From Aurantiochytrium sp. KH105 (Eukaryota > Sar > Bigyra > Thraustochytrida > Thraustochytriidae), in NCBI GenBank assembly GCA_003116975.1, contig BGKB01000019.1, forward strand, positions 434,001 to 498,000: 64,000 bases of DNA, given 5' to 3'. Shown here in pieces: positions 38,985-48,471 of the stretch. The position numbers and the translations under genes are program-made. Positions within the stretch are counted from its first letter, which is position 1. Each line of letters begins with the position of its first letter. The notes under the pieces were generated by a model that had not been told where the DNA came from, did no database searches, and saw nothing but the letters and a program-made list of their open reading frames with translations.

Positions 38985-40512
38985 TGGAAACGCTGCAAGT
39001 TCTTTTCATACGATGTAGATCCTGCCGCCGCAGACCGCGACCCAGAGCAGACTTCGCGTGTCCGAATATTGGAAAAGGTATGCACGTGCATTGCTGCTGA
39101 TGTTTCACTGCTCAATTTCCATTTTCATCGGAATGCAGCACACAAGCAAGCAAGCAAGCGAGCAAACAAGTATGTAAGCGCTGGGGGACAGCGCAATGCA
39201 CGAAGAGCGTGCAAGACTATGAAATGTGTGCTCCTCGACCTGCCCTGGCATCAACTAGAATCTCTGCTGCAAAGAGAAAAACGCTGAGCGTCCCCCCTTC
39301 AATAACAGAGTATCTTTGCGTAACGCGCAAGCGTGGTCGTGGAGCAAGGGAGATTTGCTGTTGGCCCGGTGTGAAGCTGTTGAGGACGTGAAAGGCGTCT
39401 TCTCAGTCAAAAACGGGCCGTTGGCGAAATTTGTCTCCCTTTTCCTTCGCGCATCGCACGCTTTCTTGGCAGCTGCAGACAGAAGAAGCGTCCTCTGTGC
39501 GTCAAATCGGTGCTCGGGCGCACACGTCAGACATACAGGTAGACAAGCAAGATGCACAAGCGTTGAATGAACGTAAAGTAAACAAAGTAGGGGCACAGAA
39601 GGGAAGAAAGACCTTTGATCGACTCCCTGGTTTTCGACGATAAGATGATCTTGTTGATTATGTGACATTGCGATGCTGTGATTTTGATTAAAATTTCGTC
39701 AGTCTGTCAATTCTTCGAGACTGTTTTGTACAAGAGCTGTGTTGGATTTGAGCTTCCTTGTCCACCCTGGGGCACGTTGGCGAAGCAGCACGAACGCTGC
39801 CACGCCTGCCGTGAGGCGCCTATTCTCAAAAAGGAAGCGAACGTATCGGCCCGTTGCGAAGCCGGCGAGGACGTCTTGAGTCCAATCCTCCCGGTATTAG
39901 AGCGAGCCCTTTTCTCTCCCGCCCTTCCCCTCCTCCTCCTCCCTCTTCTCTCTCGCCTCTTCTCTCGATAATCAACCCCGTCGTCGCCCTTCGCGTGGAC
40001 GTGCACGACCTTGTGCGCACGCTCTGCACTCACCTCCTTGACCTCGCAGCCGCAGCTGACCTCGCAGCCGCAGCTGACGTCGTCGCCGCCGCTTTCGTTG
40101 CGACTCTGCCTCTCGGAGCGCCTTTTCTTCTGCGGCGGCGGGCGCGCCGAGGGCTTCTGGATTGCCCTCGACGGCGCGATGGATGGACCTGAGCAGCGGC
40201 GCCTCCGCAGCCGCCCATTTCGGGCGCGGCCAAGTGCGGACTAACCCGCAATAGACGCTCCCGCGTTCGAGGCCTCGGAGGGCGGGAAGCAGGAGGCGCT
40301 GACTGCGAGGAGAGAGACGGGAGGGAGGAAAGCGCGGCGAGCTGCCGCGGCGTGCGAGGCGGGTCGCGCAGAAAGGATTCGCGGAGGAAAGCGCAGAGCA
40401 GGCCGAGCGGAGGTCGAGCGCAGAGCAGAGCGAGGCCGAGCGGAGAGCGAGCGGAGAGCGAGCGAGCGAGCGAGCGAGCGAGCCAGAGTCCGGAAGGGCC
40501 GAGACGGAGAAG
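38985..40512. promoter_or_regulatory. 1.5-kb intergenic region, GC-rich near the FAM136A start
   Basis: No supported gene. There is a pyrimidine-rich stretch at about 39908-39967 and GAGCGA repeats at about 40453-40492 just before the downstream start. Frames here are low-complexity. Promoter role is inferred. Confidence 0.35.
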
Positions 40513-40935
40513 ATGGGGGATCCCAACACGCGCGTGCAGCAGGCCGTCGGGGACCTGCTGGAGTCCTTGGAGAAACAGCGGATTCGGCCCATGCGCAAGG
40601 AGGCGTTCCTGTGCAGCGCCAAGTGCTGCGACAGCGCCGTCGGCAACGAGCAGCTGCAGAACTGCGTGCAGGAGTGCCAGCGCAAGACCGCGCAGACCGA
40701 GAGTATCATTTCCCAGGAGCTCGAGACCTTTCAGCAGCGCCTGCAGAGGTGCGCCATGGGCTGCAACGACCGCGCCCAGGACCAGATCCCCGCCGACCCG
40801 AACGCCCAGACCCCAGAGCTCATCAACCGCCTGCAGAAGGAGGCCGAGGCCTGCGCCAACAAGTGCGTTGACACGAACCTCGCCTCGCTCAACAAGATCG
40901 GCGAGCGCGTCAACCAGGCCGTCAAGCACATGTAG
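40513..40935 (+). CDS. FAM136A: FAM136A homologue, mitochondrial twin-cysteine protein
   Basis: 140 residues, the usual family length (138 in human). It opens MGDPNTRVQQAVGDLLESLE and carries the four paired-cysteine motifs of FAM136A: C34-C38/C39, C51-C55, C80-C84 and C114-C118. These are CxxxC pairs of the kind oxidised in the intermembrane space, so import by the Mia40 route is inferred. Other anchors are RPMRKEAFLCSAKCCD and FQQRLQRCAMGCNDRAQDQ. Family members are soluble mitochondrial proteins that support intermembrane-space protein stability. The start context (AAGATGGGG) and compact length support a complete, intronless gene. Confidence 0.9.
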   Translation: MGDPNTRVQQAVGDLLESLEKQRIRPMRKEAFLCSAKCCDSAVGNEQLQNCVQECQRKTAQTESIISQELETFQQRLQRCAMGCNDRAQDQIPADPNAQTPELINRLQKEAEACANKCVDTNLASLNKIGERVNQAVKHM

Positions 40936-41519
40936 ACATCATGAACGTATCGAACGAGCGCAAGCACATTTTCTTGTTTGCGCAATCTGCAGAACACCCT
41001 CTAGCTAGCTAGTCAGGCAAGTAGGTCCCTGGCATCGTCGCATGATCGCGATGCTGGCCATTTGCATTCCCGCTATTTTACGTGACTTTTCACTTCTTCT
41101 TCTTCTTCTTCTTTTTCATCTTCGTCTTCTTCTCCTTTATTTTCTTGGAGATTGGCTTGTGGTACACTTTAAAGCTCAATTCTGACATCGTCGCATTTCT
41201 TCACTTTTGGATGGCTGGCTAACTTCAGAACAGCTCAATCCTCTTTTCTCCGGAAAACACAAAACTCCCGTAATCTCTCTCTCTCTCTCTCTGTCTCTCC
41301 TTTACTGACTAAATGCGGCAATCAACAAGTATCATTAGGCTAACTGGCATGGTAGAGTTCAAGTGTGGTCCGAAGGAAAAGAATGATATTAGGGAAAAGA
41401 ATGTTTTGCTCCTTGATCGGCAACGCGTCAATGATTATGTTGACCCGCTCGCAAGAGTAAATGGGATTCGTCAAACTCGCACCCGGTGAAAGTCGTTAAA
41501 TTATCTTCTCAAGCCACGA
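40936..41519. other. Intergenic region with simple repeats
   Basis: 3' of FAM136A. Contains CTAG repeats near 41003, TTC repeats at about 41093-41135 and (CT)n at about 41274-41292. No gene is seen. Confidence 0.4.
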
Positions 41520-41522
41520 TAA

Positions 41523-41840
41523 TTTGTTTTGTCCGAACCTAGGCCTAGGCTACATGAACTGAAGATTGTAGAGAATTATCCTACAGATGCGCGCGCGGAA
41601 ACGATCGTCAGGCGAGCCGTTATTGCTTTCACTTTGTGTTTGTTTTCACTTCCTTTGTGGCATACAAGCTTTTGGATCTACTCTTCTCTCGTGGACTATG
41701 TTGCGGACGATCAATCGCAAAGGCAACAAACACTAGTTTATCTTCCACCTTTCCTGGAGCCGCACGCTGACGCACGATGGAGAGGGAGGAGGGCGCAAGG
41801 CAAGGAGCAGCCCTCTTGCCCTGCTTTCCCGGCTGGCTAG
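41523..41840 (+). pseudogene. Possible fragment of a PIG-S-like (GPI transamidase) gene
   Basis: An open stretch after a TAA at 41520-41522 contains no ATG, yet encodes a plausible N-terminal segment: TIVRRAVIAFTLCLFSLPLW followed by HTSFWIYSSLVDY. In PIG-S and yeast Gpi17 the first membrane span ends in L-P-L-W, six residues later comes Tyr, then R/S-A/S-S-L. The spacing here matches. After about 35 more codons the frame degenerates into Arg-rich sequence and stops at 41840. No other PIG-S exon is seen before the P2X-like gene. It is read as a truncated relic, or less likely an exon of a split gene. The match covers only about 30 residues. Confidence 0.3.
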
Positions 41841-42524
41841 CTAGCTAGCTTGCTGGCTGGCTGATGTTCCGGCGCGTCGATGCGCATATATCAGGAACTT
41901 TTTGTCCGTTGCGAAGACAAACAACTTGAATGAGTCGAGTCCCAGACTGCACCGTAAAGGTTGAACCGGCAGCCCCCAGTAATTGAACCGTGCGATGGCT
42001 TCACATCCTACTAGGTTGCAAAGGAGGCGTTTTGTCCCGGCACGCAAGTGAAGACCGGGCCGTTTCGAAGCTCCTTCTTCGTAGTAGCCTACACCCAGGT
42101 AGGACAGAAAGAACCTTATCTTCTTTTCATTTTCCCATGACCGAGATCCTGCCGTACAAGTGTGGTGCAATATCAAGCTGCACTGGGTCGCTCGCTAAGC
42201 GGCTTTAATATAAAAGTAAGGGGGACGTGGCAACCGGACAGCGTGGCTCAAGACCCTGCCGAGCTTTGGCTGGGGCCGGATGGTTGGAAAAAGAAAACAA
42301 ACCGATCTTTTCAAAGGTGGAGGGAGCCAAGCCGCGTGAATGGTCCTTTCTAATGAACTGGTACTGCTCCAGCGCAGATGCAAGATGCAGCCAGCAGACT
42401 GCAAATGTATGTCCTGACTCATTGCTATAGTCAGACTTCGCAACCTTGACAAGCTTGGCAGCTTCCGAACCCTTGAGCTTCGGAGGACGCGCGTCCATTG
42501 TACGGTTTTTATCATCAAAACTTC
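41841..42524. other. Intergenic region upstream of the first P2X-like gene
   Basis: Begins with a CTAG/TGGC repeat (about 41828-41865). A minus-strand frame of 97 codons (42498-42205) starts 26 bases from the P2X-like ATG but resembles nothing known and is left uncalled. No other gene is seen. Confidence 0.35.
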
Positions 42525-43823
42525 ATGTTGTTTTGTCGATCAAGCCCGAGATGGTGGCCGCTTCGGCTTTTCATCAGACACAAGACCGCATCCTTTATTA
42601 TCGTCGAGAATGTTCGGGTCGGCATTGTTCTCCGCTTGGCCCAACTGCTCGTTTTCGCCTACATGTCTTGGTCAGTGCTGGGAAACAGGTCATACTTTTA
42701 TGAAGAAGTACCCACCGGGGCATCAAACATGTGGATTACAGGATACAATTCTCTGCAAGGCGAACTGCCTGCATACTGCAACAATCCAGACACGGACTAC
42801 ATCTACAGTGAAGACTTTGCCTATATGAACAATAGCTGTCGCGAGTTTGCCTATGGCGAAGTCTCTAGTAAGCTGCCCTCTGGAGGACTTTTCATCATGA
42901 CATATTCGCAAGAGACCTCACGCGTTAGCAGTGGTTGTCACCTTTCTTCATTTCAATGCGTGTCAAAAGAAACCACGCTTCGTAATAACTTTGTGGTTGG
43001 CATTGATGATATCGTCGTTTCATTGAATCATGCCATGGCCACGTCATTTCGCATCGAAAGCGACCCTGCGCTTGATCTCGTTGACTCCAATGGCAATACC
43101 TTGAAAAGCTTTGCGGCCGGCGAGGTAGTTAGTGTGAGTCTGTCGGAAATGCTCCACGCTGCAGATATTGCAAGCCTCGATGCAACGAATTACGGCGCGT
43201 CCATCTCTGCTTCTGTGGGCGACCCATCGTACCGCTTGACGGGCATTCGCCTTACTTTTCGCTTTTCCTATCTTAATGAGGGATCGTGGAATGGAAAAGA
43301 GGTCAGGACAGAGCTTCGCATTGCTGCGGACGGGACTGGCTGGGGAGGAAGAGGTCCTCAATTTGATTTCACTCACGAGATGATCGATCCTGAAACCGGT
43401 CTGCGCAGCTTTAGGGCGCTTGACAACTACGCTTATGGCGTCTTTGTGACTGCCGAAGTCGTGGGCTCCATCGGTACTCCTGATTTTGTGACTGCCGTCA
43501 ACGCACTCGTCACTTACAGCGTCATGTTCGCGCTCGCTGGATACATTGCAGATCTCGCTGCAGAAATGACGCCAGAGGTCTCGGCCGTCTTCCGACAGAG
43601 AAAGCGCGCTTATCTTGAGAGTCCGCAATCTGTCGCGCACAAAAAGTTGTCTCGCGTTTCTCTAGGTTCCCTCACTGAGCAAGTCAAGGTCGCCCCGAAG
43701 CCTGCATCTCTCGATGCGGCTCCGTCGACTACATCAAAAGTCGAAAAGGAAGTCGAACAGGACGTAAACATGGCACAACAAAAGGATGATCAAGCCCAAG
43801 ACCGAAAATGCGCAATTCGTTAA
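42525..43823 (+). CDS. P2X-receptor-like ion channel, copy 1
   Basis: The start is the first ATG (42525, MLFCRSSPRWW), matching the start of the paralogue; 432 residues. Two membrane spans at about 30-52 and 321-345 enclose a large ectodomain with cysteines. Span 1 and its lead-in (VRVGIVLRLAQLLVFAYMSW) match the P2X pattern V-G-x3-R-x2-Q-L-L-x2-A-Y. The end of the ectodomain, SFR at 295-297 then YAYGVFVTAEVVGSIGTPDF, matches P2X NFR...AYGIRFDILVHGQAG and runs into span 2. P2X proteins are trimeric ATP-gated cation channels. Here the ATP-binding lysines are not found: the TKVKG position reads MWITG, and the K-A-Y-G lysine is Tyr. Ligand is therefore unknown. The homology is remote and read by eye. 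Confidence 0.6.
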   Translation: MLFCRSSPRWWPLRLFIRHKTASFIIVENVRVGIVLRLAQLLVFAYMSWSVLGNRSYFYEEVPTGASNMWITGYNSLQGELPAYCNNPDTDYIYSEDFAYMNNSCREFAYGEVSSKLPSGGLFIMTYSQETSRVSSGCHLSSFQCVSKETTLRNNFVVGIDDIVVSLNHAMATSFRIESDPALDLVDSNGNTLKSFAAGEVVSVSLSEMLHAADIASLDATNYGASISASVGDPSYRLTGIRLTFRFSYLNEGSWNGKEVRTELRIAADGTGWGGRGPQFDFTHEMIDPETGLRSFRALDNYAYGVFVTAEVVGSIGTPDFVTAVNALVTYSVMFALAGYIADLAAEMTPEVSAVFRQRKRAYLESPQSVAHKKLSRVSLGSLTEQVKVAPKPASLDAAPSTTSKVEKEVEQDVNMAQQKDDQAQDRKCAIR

Positions 43824-44147
43824 AAGCCGAAGATGCGCAATTTTTCCAATGCTGACCGGCCAAGCTTCATTCGCGGAATCTAAAAGCAAAGCTTCATCGA
43901 CGTTGCCGATCACGTCCTCTAAAAAATGGTCGGGCAAATTCTTGAATAATGGCAAAGTAGAACACGCGAAGAGAAAGGTGCAAACTTTTGTGAGATCGCA
44001 CTCACCTGGGCTCTAAAATATACTTCGCGGGGCTAAAGACCCCGCGGTCTGAAAGATACACTGCATTGTCACCGCAACACAGCAAAGTCGAATTTGACCT
44101 TGACATAATAATCTTTAGATTCCGGTGCCCCGGCCCTCAGAAAGCGA

Positions 44148-44176
44148 TGCGGGCCACGGCCCGGCCGTGGCCCGCA
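44148..44176. repeat. Perfect 13-bp inverted repeat (hairpin)
   Basis: The arms TGCGGGCCACGGC (44148-44160) and GCCGTGGCCCGCA (44164-44176) are exact reverse complements separated by 3 bases. Such a GC-rich hairpin is unusual in this AT-richer spacer. Function is unknown. Confidence 0.85.
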
Positions 44177-44224
44177 GAGGAGGCGGAAGTCCCTTGACCG
44201 TTACGAAATGAGGAACCTAGGCTG

Positions 44225-44280
44225 TTGCCGGCCCGCCTTCATTGCCGGCCCGCCTTCATTGCCGGCCCGCCTTCGTTGCC
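44225..44280. repeat. 17-bp tandem repeat, 3.3 copies
   Basis: The unit TTGCCGGCCCGCCTTCA occurs at 44225-44241, 44242-44258 and 44259-44275 (last base G), followed by the first five bases of a fourth. It is a minisatellite-like array. Confidence 0.9.
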
Positions 44281-44894
44281 CGCCTGGCAGTGAAGTTAGG
44301 CACCGTCCATCTAATAGACAAACAAATCATGATAACGGTCGTGCTGACGGCTACACCCTCCTGCAACTGATCAATGATGCACATGCTTACTTTCTATTAG
44401 GCCCATCTTGTCTGTGACCGTTTCATTTTAGACAAGTCTCAGTCTCGGTGCAGTGCATATTATGATACCTCCTTGTCTCCACGAGTCACGATGACAGCGC
44501 TTTGAGGCACATCCTTTGCTCGTACCGCGGGTTAGTTGGCAAGCGACATCGCCGTGCAGCCCATGCCGAGCAAAATCAGACGCCAAAACTTCCGAAATCT
44601 GTCTCCACATAGGTATCAAGAAAAGAAACCGTACTACCATTACTAAAAAGCCGGAGGCAATGGGAACGACGTGCACCGTCTCGGTACTCATCGCTGCGGC
44701 TCTGACTTGCACATGCACAGGTGAGGCGAGCCAGCAGATTTATTAATCTCCTCAACTCCGGGGTGATTGATTCGCCCTTGGTGGCTCCTTGGGCGAAGGA
44801 AACCCAGACGCACTCAGCGAGGCGCGCAAAGGGGAGAGGGGAGAGTGGGCGCCAGACGTGAGTCTGCTGCGCAAGCTCCTCCCAAAGTTATCTC

Positions 44895-46178
44895 ATGTTC
44901 TCGTGGGGCTCAAACCCACGATGGTGGCTACTGCGGCTCTTCATCAGACACAAGACCGCATCCTTTATTATCGTCGAAAATGTGCGAGTTGGTATCGTTC
45001 TTCGCTTTGCCCAGTTACTCGTCTTCACCTACATGTCATGGTCGGTGCTCGGAAACAGGTCGTACTTTCACAACGAAGTACCTTCCGGAGGATCAAACAT
45101 GTGGATCACGGGATACAATCCTTCGCAGGGCAAATTACCTGCATTTTGTGACAATCCAGAATTGGACTATATCTACGACGAGAGCTTCACATATACAAAC
45201 AACAGCTGCCGCGAGTTTGCCTATGGCGAGATTCTCGACAAGCTGCCCTCTGGAGGGCTCTTCATTATGACATATTCGCAAGAGACCTCGCGCGTCAGCA
45301 CGGACTGCGACGTCTCGTTTCGCCAATGCACGTCCAAGGAAGCAAAGACGCGAAATAATTTTGTGGTCGGTGTCGATGATATCGTTGTGTCTTTGAATCA
45401 TGCCATGGCCACCTCATTTCGTACCGACCACGATCCGGCGCTCGACCTCATTGATTCAGATGGAAATATCTTAAAAAGCTTTGGGGCCGGCGAGGTTGTT
45501 AGCGTAAGCCTCTCAGAAATGTTCCAAGCTGCAGCTATTTCAGGTCTTGATGCAACGAATCATGGCGCATCAATAGCTACATCTGTTGGTACGCCGATAT
45601 ACCGCCTTACTGGCGCCCGCATTAGGTTTCGCTTTACCTATCTCAACGAGGGCTCGTGGAATGGAAAAGAGGTCAGGGCGAGGCTTCGCATCGTGGTTGA
45701 TCAGACAGGCTGGGGTGGCAGAGGTCCCCAGTTTGATTACACTCACGAGATGATCGATCCTGAAACCGGTCTGTGCAGCTTTAGGGCGCTTGACAACTAC
45801 GCCTATGGCATCTTTATAACTGCTGAAGTTGTGGGCTCTATTGGTACTCCTGATTTTGTGACTGCCGTCAATGCGCTCGTCACCTACAGTGTCATGTTCG
45901 CGCTCGCTGGATACATTGCAGACCTCGCTGCAGAAATGACGCCAGAGGTCTCGGCCGTTTTCCGTCAGAGGAAGCGCGCTTATCTTGAGAGTCCGCAATC
46001 TGCCACGCGCAAGAAGCTTTCGCGCGTTTCTCTAGGTTCCCTCACTGAGCACCTCAAGGTCGCACCAAAGCCTGCGCCTCTTGACACCGCTTCGCCAATC
46101 ATTTCCAAAGCCGAAGAGGTGGTCAAAAAGGACGTGAACATGGCGCAAGAGAAGGATGATCAAGCTCCCGACAAATAG
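44895..46178 (+). CDS. P2X-receptor-like ion channel, copy 2
   Basis: 427 residues from the ATG at 44895 (MFSWGSNPRWW); the start aligns residue for residue with copy 1. The same two membrane spans (about 30-52 and 321-345), ectodomain cysteines, P2X-like span 1 (VRVGIVLRFAQLLVFTYMSW) and SFR at 295-297 with YAYGIFITAEVVGSIGTPDF are present. The position of the ATP-binding lysine pair again reads MWITG. The cytoplasmic C-terminus (after about 350) is charged and diverges most from copy 1. Most of the protein is highly similar to copy 1, so this is a local duplication; homology also continues a little into the 3' UTR. Ligand and ion selectivity cannot be told from sequence. Confidence 0.6.
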   Translation: MFSWGSNPRWWLLRLFIRHKTASFIIVENVRVGIVLRFAQLLVFTYMSWSVLGNRSYFHNEVPSGGSNMWITGYNPSQGKLPAFCDNPELDYIYDESFTYTNNSCREFAYGEILDKLPSGGLFIMTYSQETSRVSTDCDVSFRQCTSKEAKTRNNFVVGVDDIVVSLNHAMATSFRTDHDPALDLIDSDGNILKSFGAGEVVSVSLSEMFQAAAISGLDATNHGASIATSVGTPIYRLTGARIRFRFTYLNEGSWNGKEVRARLRIVVDQTGWGGRGPQFDYTHEMIDPETGLCSFRALDNYAYGIFITAEVVGSIGTPDFVTAVNALVTYSVMFALAGYIADLAAEMTPEVSAVFRQRKRAYLESPQSATRKKLSRVSLGSLTEHLKVAPKPAPLDTASPIISKAEEVVKKDVNMAQEKDDQAPDK

Positions 46179-46800
46179 GGCCGATTTTGCGCAAGTTGTT
46201 GAGGGCCGAAGATGCACAATTAGTCGATGAATTGGTCTCTTTGGCGAGTCGTCGGTTGTTCTCATTGTGCTGTCAATCTTCCGCGTTCATCGCTCAGTGG
46301 TTTTAATATATACACTTGGCCCGTGGCTCACCACTTGGCCCGTGGCTCCCGCTAGGGAGCGTAGTGATTGCCAATCGCCAAAGTATGACACGGCACGGAG
46401 CGTAATGTTGGATTAGGACCAAGAATGTCCTTAGCAAAGGCGTGCGAGGCCGACATGAACAGTAACGTTTCTTTGATGTCCATGTGTTGATGTGCGTGTG
46501 CGTCATCACCTACAAAGGTAGTGAAGATAAAAATTGAATTGGAATCGAGCTTTACGCCGTCATTTTCCACGAAACGGGAAAATCCATTCGTCTCGAGCAT
46601 GTTGACTCGACAATGGAAATATTTAATTGACGATGATGGGAACGCTGCCAGAACATCTTTAGTTATCGGAGTACAAGACTAACTGTAAGGTCGAACGGTA
46701 TGACAAGACGAATGAGAAACGACATGACATGAAGAATGAGAAAAGATGGACTGGGTCTACGAAGGCCTAAGGCCTAGACTCGGGTCGCGAGATGTAATGG
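46179..46800. other. Convergent 3' intergenic region with direct repeat
   Basis: About 0.62 kb. A 17-bp direct repeat, CACTTGGCCCGTGGCTC, lies at 46313-46329 and 46332-46348. No gene is seen. Confidence 0.45.
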
Positions 46801-48471
46801 TCATCGACGCCGCGGGTCGAAAAAGGAGACAGTAAAGTAGGAACGCGCCGTCTGAGAGGCGTAATACAGTACGAAAAAGATTGCGCGCTCCGTAGGTTTG
46901 AACAAAATAACAGCTTGACCGGCAAGAGCAATGACTACTGCCGAAGCAATGAGCCCAGCTGCTGAGAGAATGATTTTCCACGTGAGTCGGCGCAGGTTGC
47001 TAGCTGCACGCGGACGCACCCCCTTTGTCTTGCTGGATCCCGACGCAGCGCGAACGTCGCGTGTGCGAGTGCTTTGCAAGTACCTTGGATTTTCAGCTGC
47101 ACGAGGCGACGAAGGCGGTGAAATCTCGCAATCGCGCTCGAGATCGAATTCTGCCTCGGGATCGAGGTCAAGGTTTGTATCGAGGCTAAAGTCCCCTTCA
47201 ACGGCCGGGGAAACCTGGCCAGCTTCCCGTGACGGCGACGATAGCGTGGCCGGTCGCGGACTTCCCGGCGGGAAGATTGAGCCCTTCGAGGTGTCCTTGG
47301 ACGGAGCTGGGCTGCGGCTTCCCTGAGCCTTGGATACTTTGGACCCCAGGCGAGAAGTTGTAATTTCGCTCAGCGTCCGTAAAAGGCGCCAGCCGACGAA
47401 AATGACTGCCATCGCAACGAAGAGCGTAAACGAGGCTTCGGCAAGAGCTGCGGCCTCGGAGAGCGCCACCAAACCCTTAAAGATGGCGAGAAAGCTCACA
47501 GCAAGCTCAAAGCCAATAAAAATGAGCGAAACCAACAGAAAGATGATGCGCGACGAGCGTCGGTGAAAGAGCAAGGATCTGCTCGGCGCGTGAGAGGCTT
47601 TAAGCATGTCGTTCCACGTGAGAAAGAGCATGACCGAGGACAAGAGCCCAATGGGAATCGTCAGCGTCAGCATGAAACGGCTCGAGCCGTACAGGAACAC
47701 GCTGCGGCTCCACAGCGGGTCAATGGCAGCGTACACGAGACGAATTAGGTTGCAAATTACCTCAATGGTGAGAATCCAAACGGCGACCTTGTACGCGCCC
47801 TCTCGAATGTACCAGCCCGCGAACTTGTGCAACCTCCAGCTGGCCAGATAGAGCACGTAGATGGCCATGAGGGAGCAAATGACTTGCACACTAATCCAGC
47901 CCGGCCCGTCAAAGAGTTTCCGCCAAGGATTTACGCTCACCATCACGTCCACAACGACGTCCTCGCCGGCGGCAAAGTAGGAACGCAGAGCGGTCGCATC
48001 GTCGGCACCGAGCTCTAAAAACGGGATTCCTTTTGCGGCCGCCCACGTTTTCCTGTTGTGGATGACGCGAAATTCGTGACCTGCCGTCTCGTCTGAAAAG
48101 TACAGGGTGGCCGACGCGCCGACGCTCTCGGCCATGAGCGCCAACCACTCGTAGCCACAATGAAAGCAGGGCTCCGAATACGACAGCTGCACAAGCGTCA
48201 CGTTATCGGCGCCCAAACTCATTCCGGCGGGCGGTCCTTGGCAGTCATTGTTGCACCAGTTCGTGTCAAGTTCCACAAGACGCGAATCCGCCACGACGAG
48301 GTCTCCGACCGCAAAAGCATCCTCGCTAAACGCGAACAAGGTCGTCGCGAAGTCCCTGCCCGCGAGGCCTGACGGGCTCTTCACGATGGTCGCCTCGGTC
48401 GGCCCGGACCATGCCGTCGTCAAAAGGCAAACGGCCAGCGCCAGGCGCCAAGCACCAGCATGGTCCCACAT
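46801..48471 (-). CDS. Seven-span receptor-like membrane protein with secreted N-terminal domain
   Basis: The start is the ATG at 48471-48469 (MWDHAGAWRLALAVCLLTTAW), which begins a clear signal peptide; the longer upstream frame is Arg-rich promoter sequence. 556 residues. A luminal/extracellular domain (about 27-190) with cysteines in WCNNDC and CFHCGYEW has the general look of a protease-associated (PA) type domain. Five hydrophobic spans follow (about 197-220, 233-255, 268-290, 312-335, 345-365). A charged Ser/Pro/Asp-rich cytoplasmic loop comes next, then two more spans near the C-terminus. A PA-like ectodomain with several spans occurs in some receptor-like proteins, but no GPCR signature is recognised. 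Confidence 0.6.
   Translation of the reverse strand: MWDHAGAWRLALAVCLLTTAWSGPTEATIVKSPSGLAGRDFATTLFAFSEDAFAVGDLVVADSRLVELDTNWCNNDCQGPPAGMSLGADNVTLVQLSYSEPCFHCGYEWLALMAESVGASATLYFSDETAGHEFRVIHNRKTWAAAKGIPFLELGADDATALRSYFAAGEDVVVDVMVSVNPWRKLFDGPGWISVQVICSLMAIYVLYLASWRLHKFAGWYIREGAYKVAVWILTIEVICNLIRLVYAAIDPLWSRSVFLYGSSRFMLTLTIPIGLLSSVMLFLTWNDMLKASHAPSRSLLFHRRSSRIIFLLVSLIFIGFELAVSFLAIFKGLVALSEAAALAEASFTLFVAMAVIFVGWRLLRTLSEITTSRLGSKVSKAQGSRSPAPSKDTSKGSIFPPGSPRPATLSSPSREAGQVSPAVEGDFSLDTNLDLDPEAEFDLERDCEISPPSSPRAAENPRYLQSTRTRDVRAASGSSKTKGVRPRAASNLRRLTWKIILSAAGLIASAVVIALAGQAVILFKPTERAIFFVLYYASQTARSYFTVSFFDPRRR

Larger units (their letters stand above)
43824..44894. other. Spacer between the tandem P2X-like genes
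   Basis: About 1.07 kb. Its first part is 3' UTR, with GCCGAAGATGCGCAATT repeated in near-identical form after copy 2. It also contains a 7-bp-stem hairpin (CGCGGGG 44026-44032, CCCCGCG 44040-44046), a 13-bp perfect inverted repeat and three 17-bp direct repeats, listed separately. No gene is supported. Confidence 0.5.

Noticed and set aside
39255-39668. Minus-strand frame of 137 codons
   Set aside because: No domain, membrane pattern or good start context. It lies in noncoding-looking sequence between two plus-strand genes.
42205-42498. Minus-strand frame of 97 codons next to the first P2X-like gene
   Set aside because: It begins 26 bases from the other gene's ATG, has no recognisable motif and no supporting splice signals. 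It could be a gene fragment, but support is too thin.
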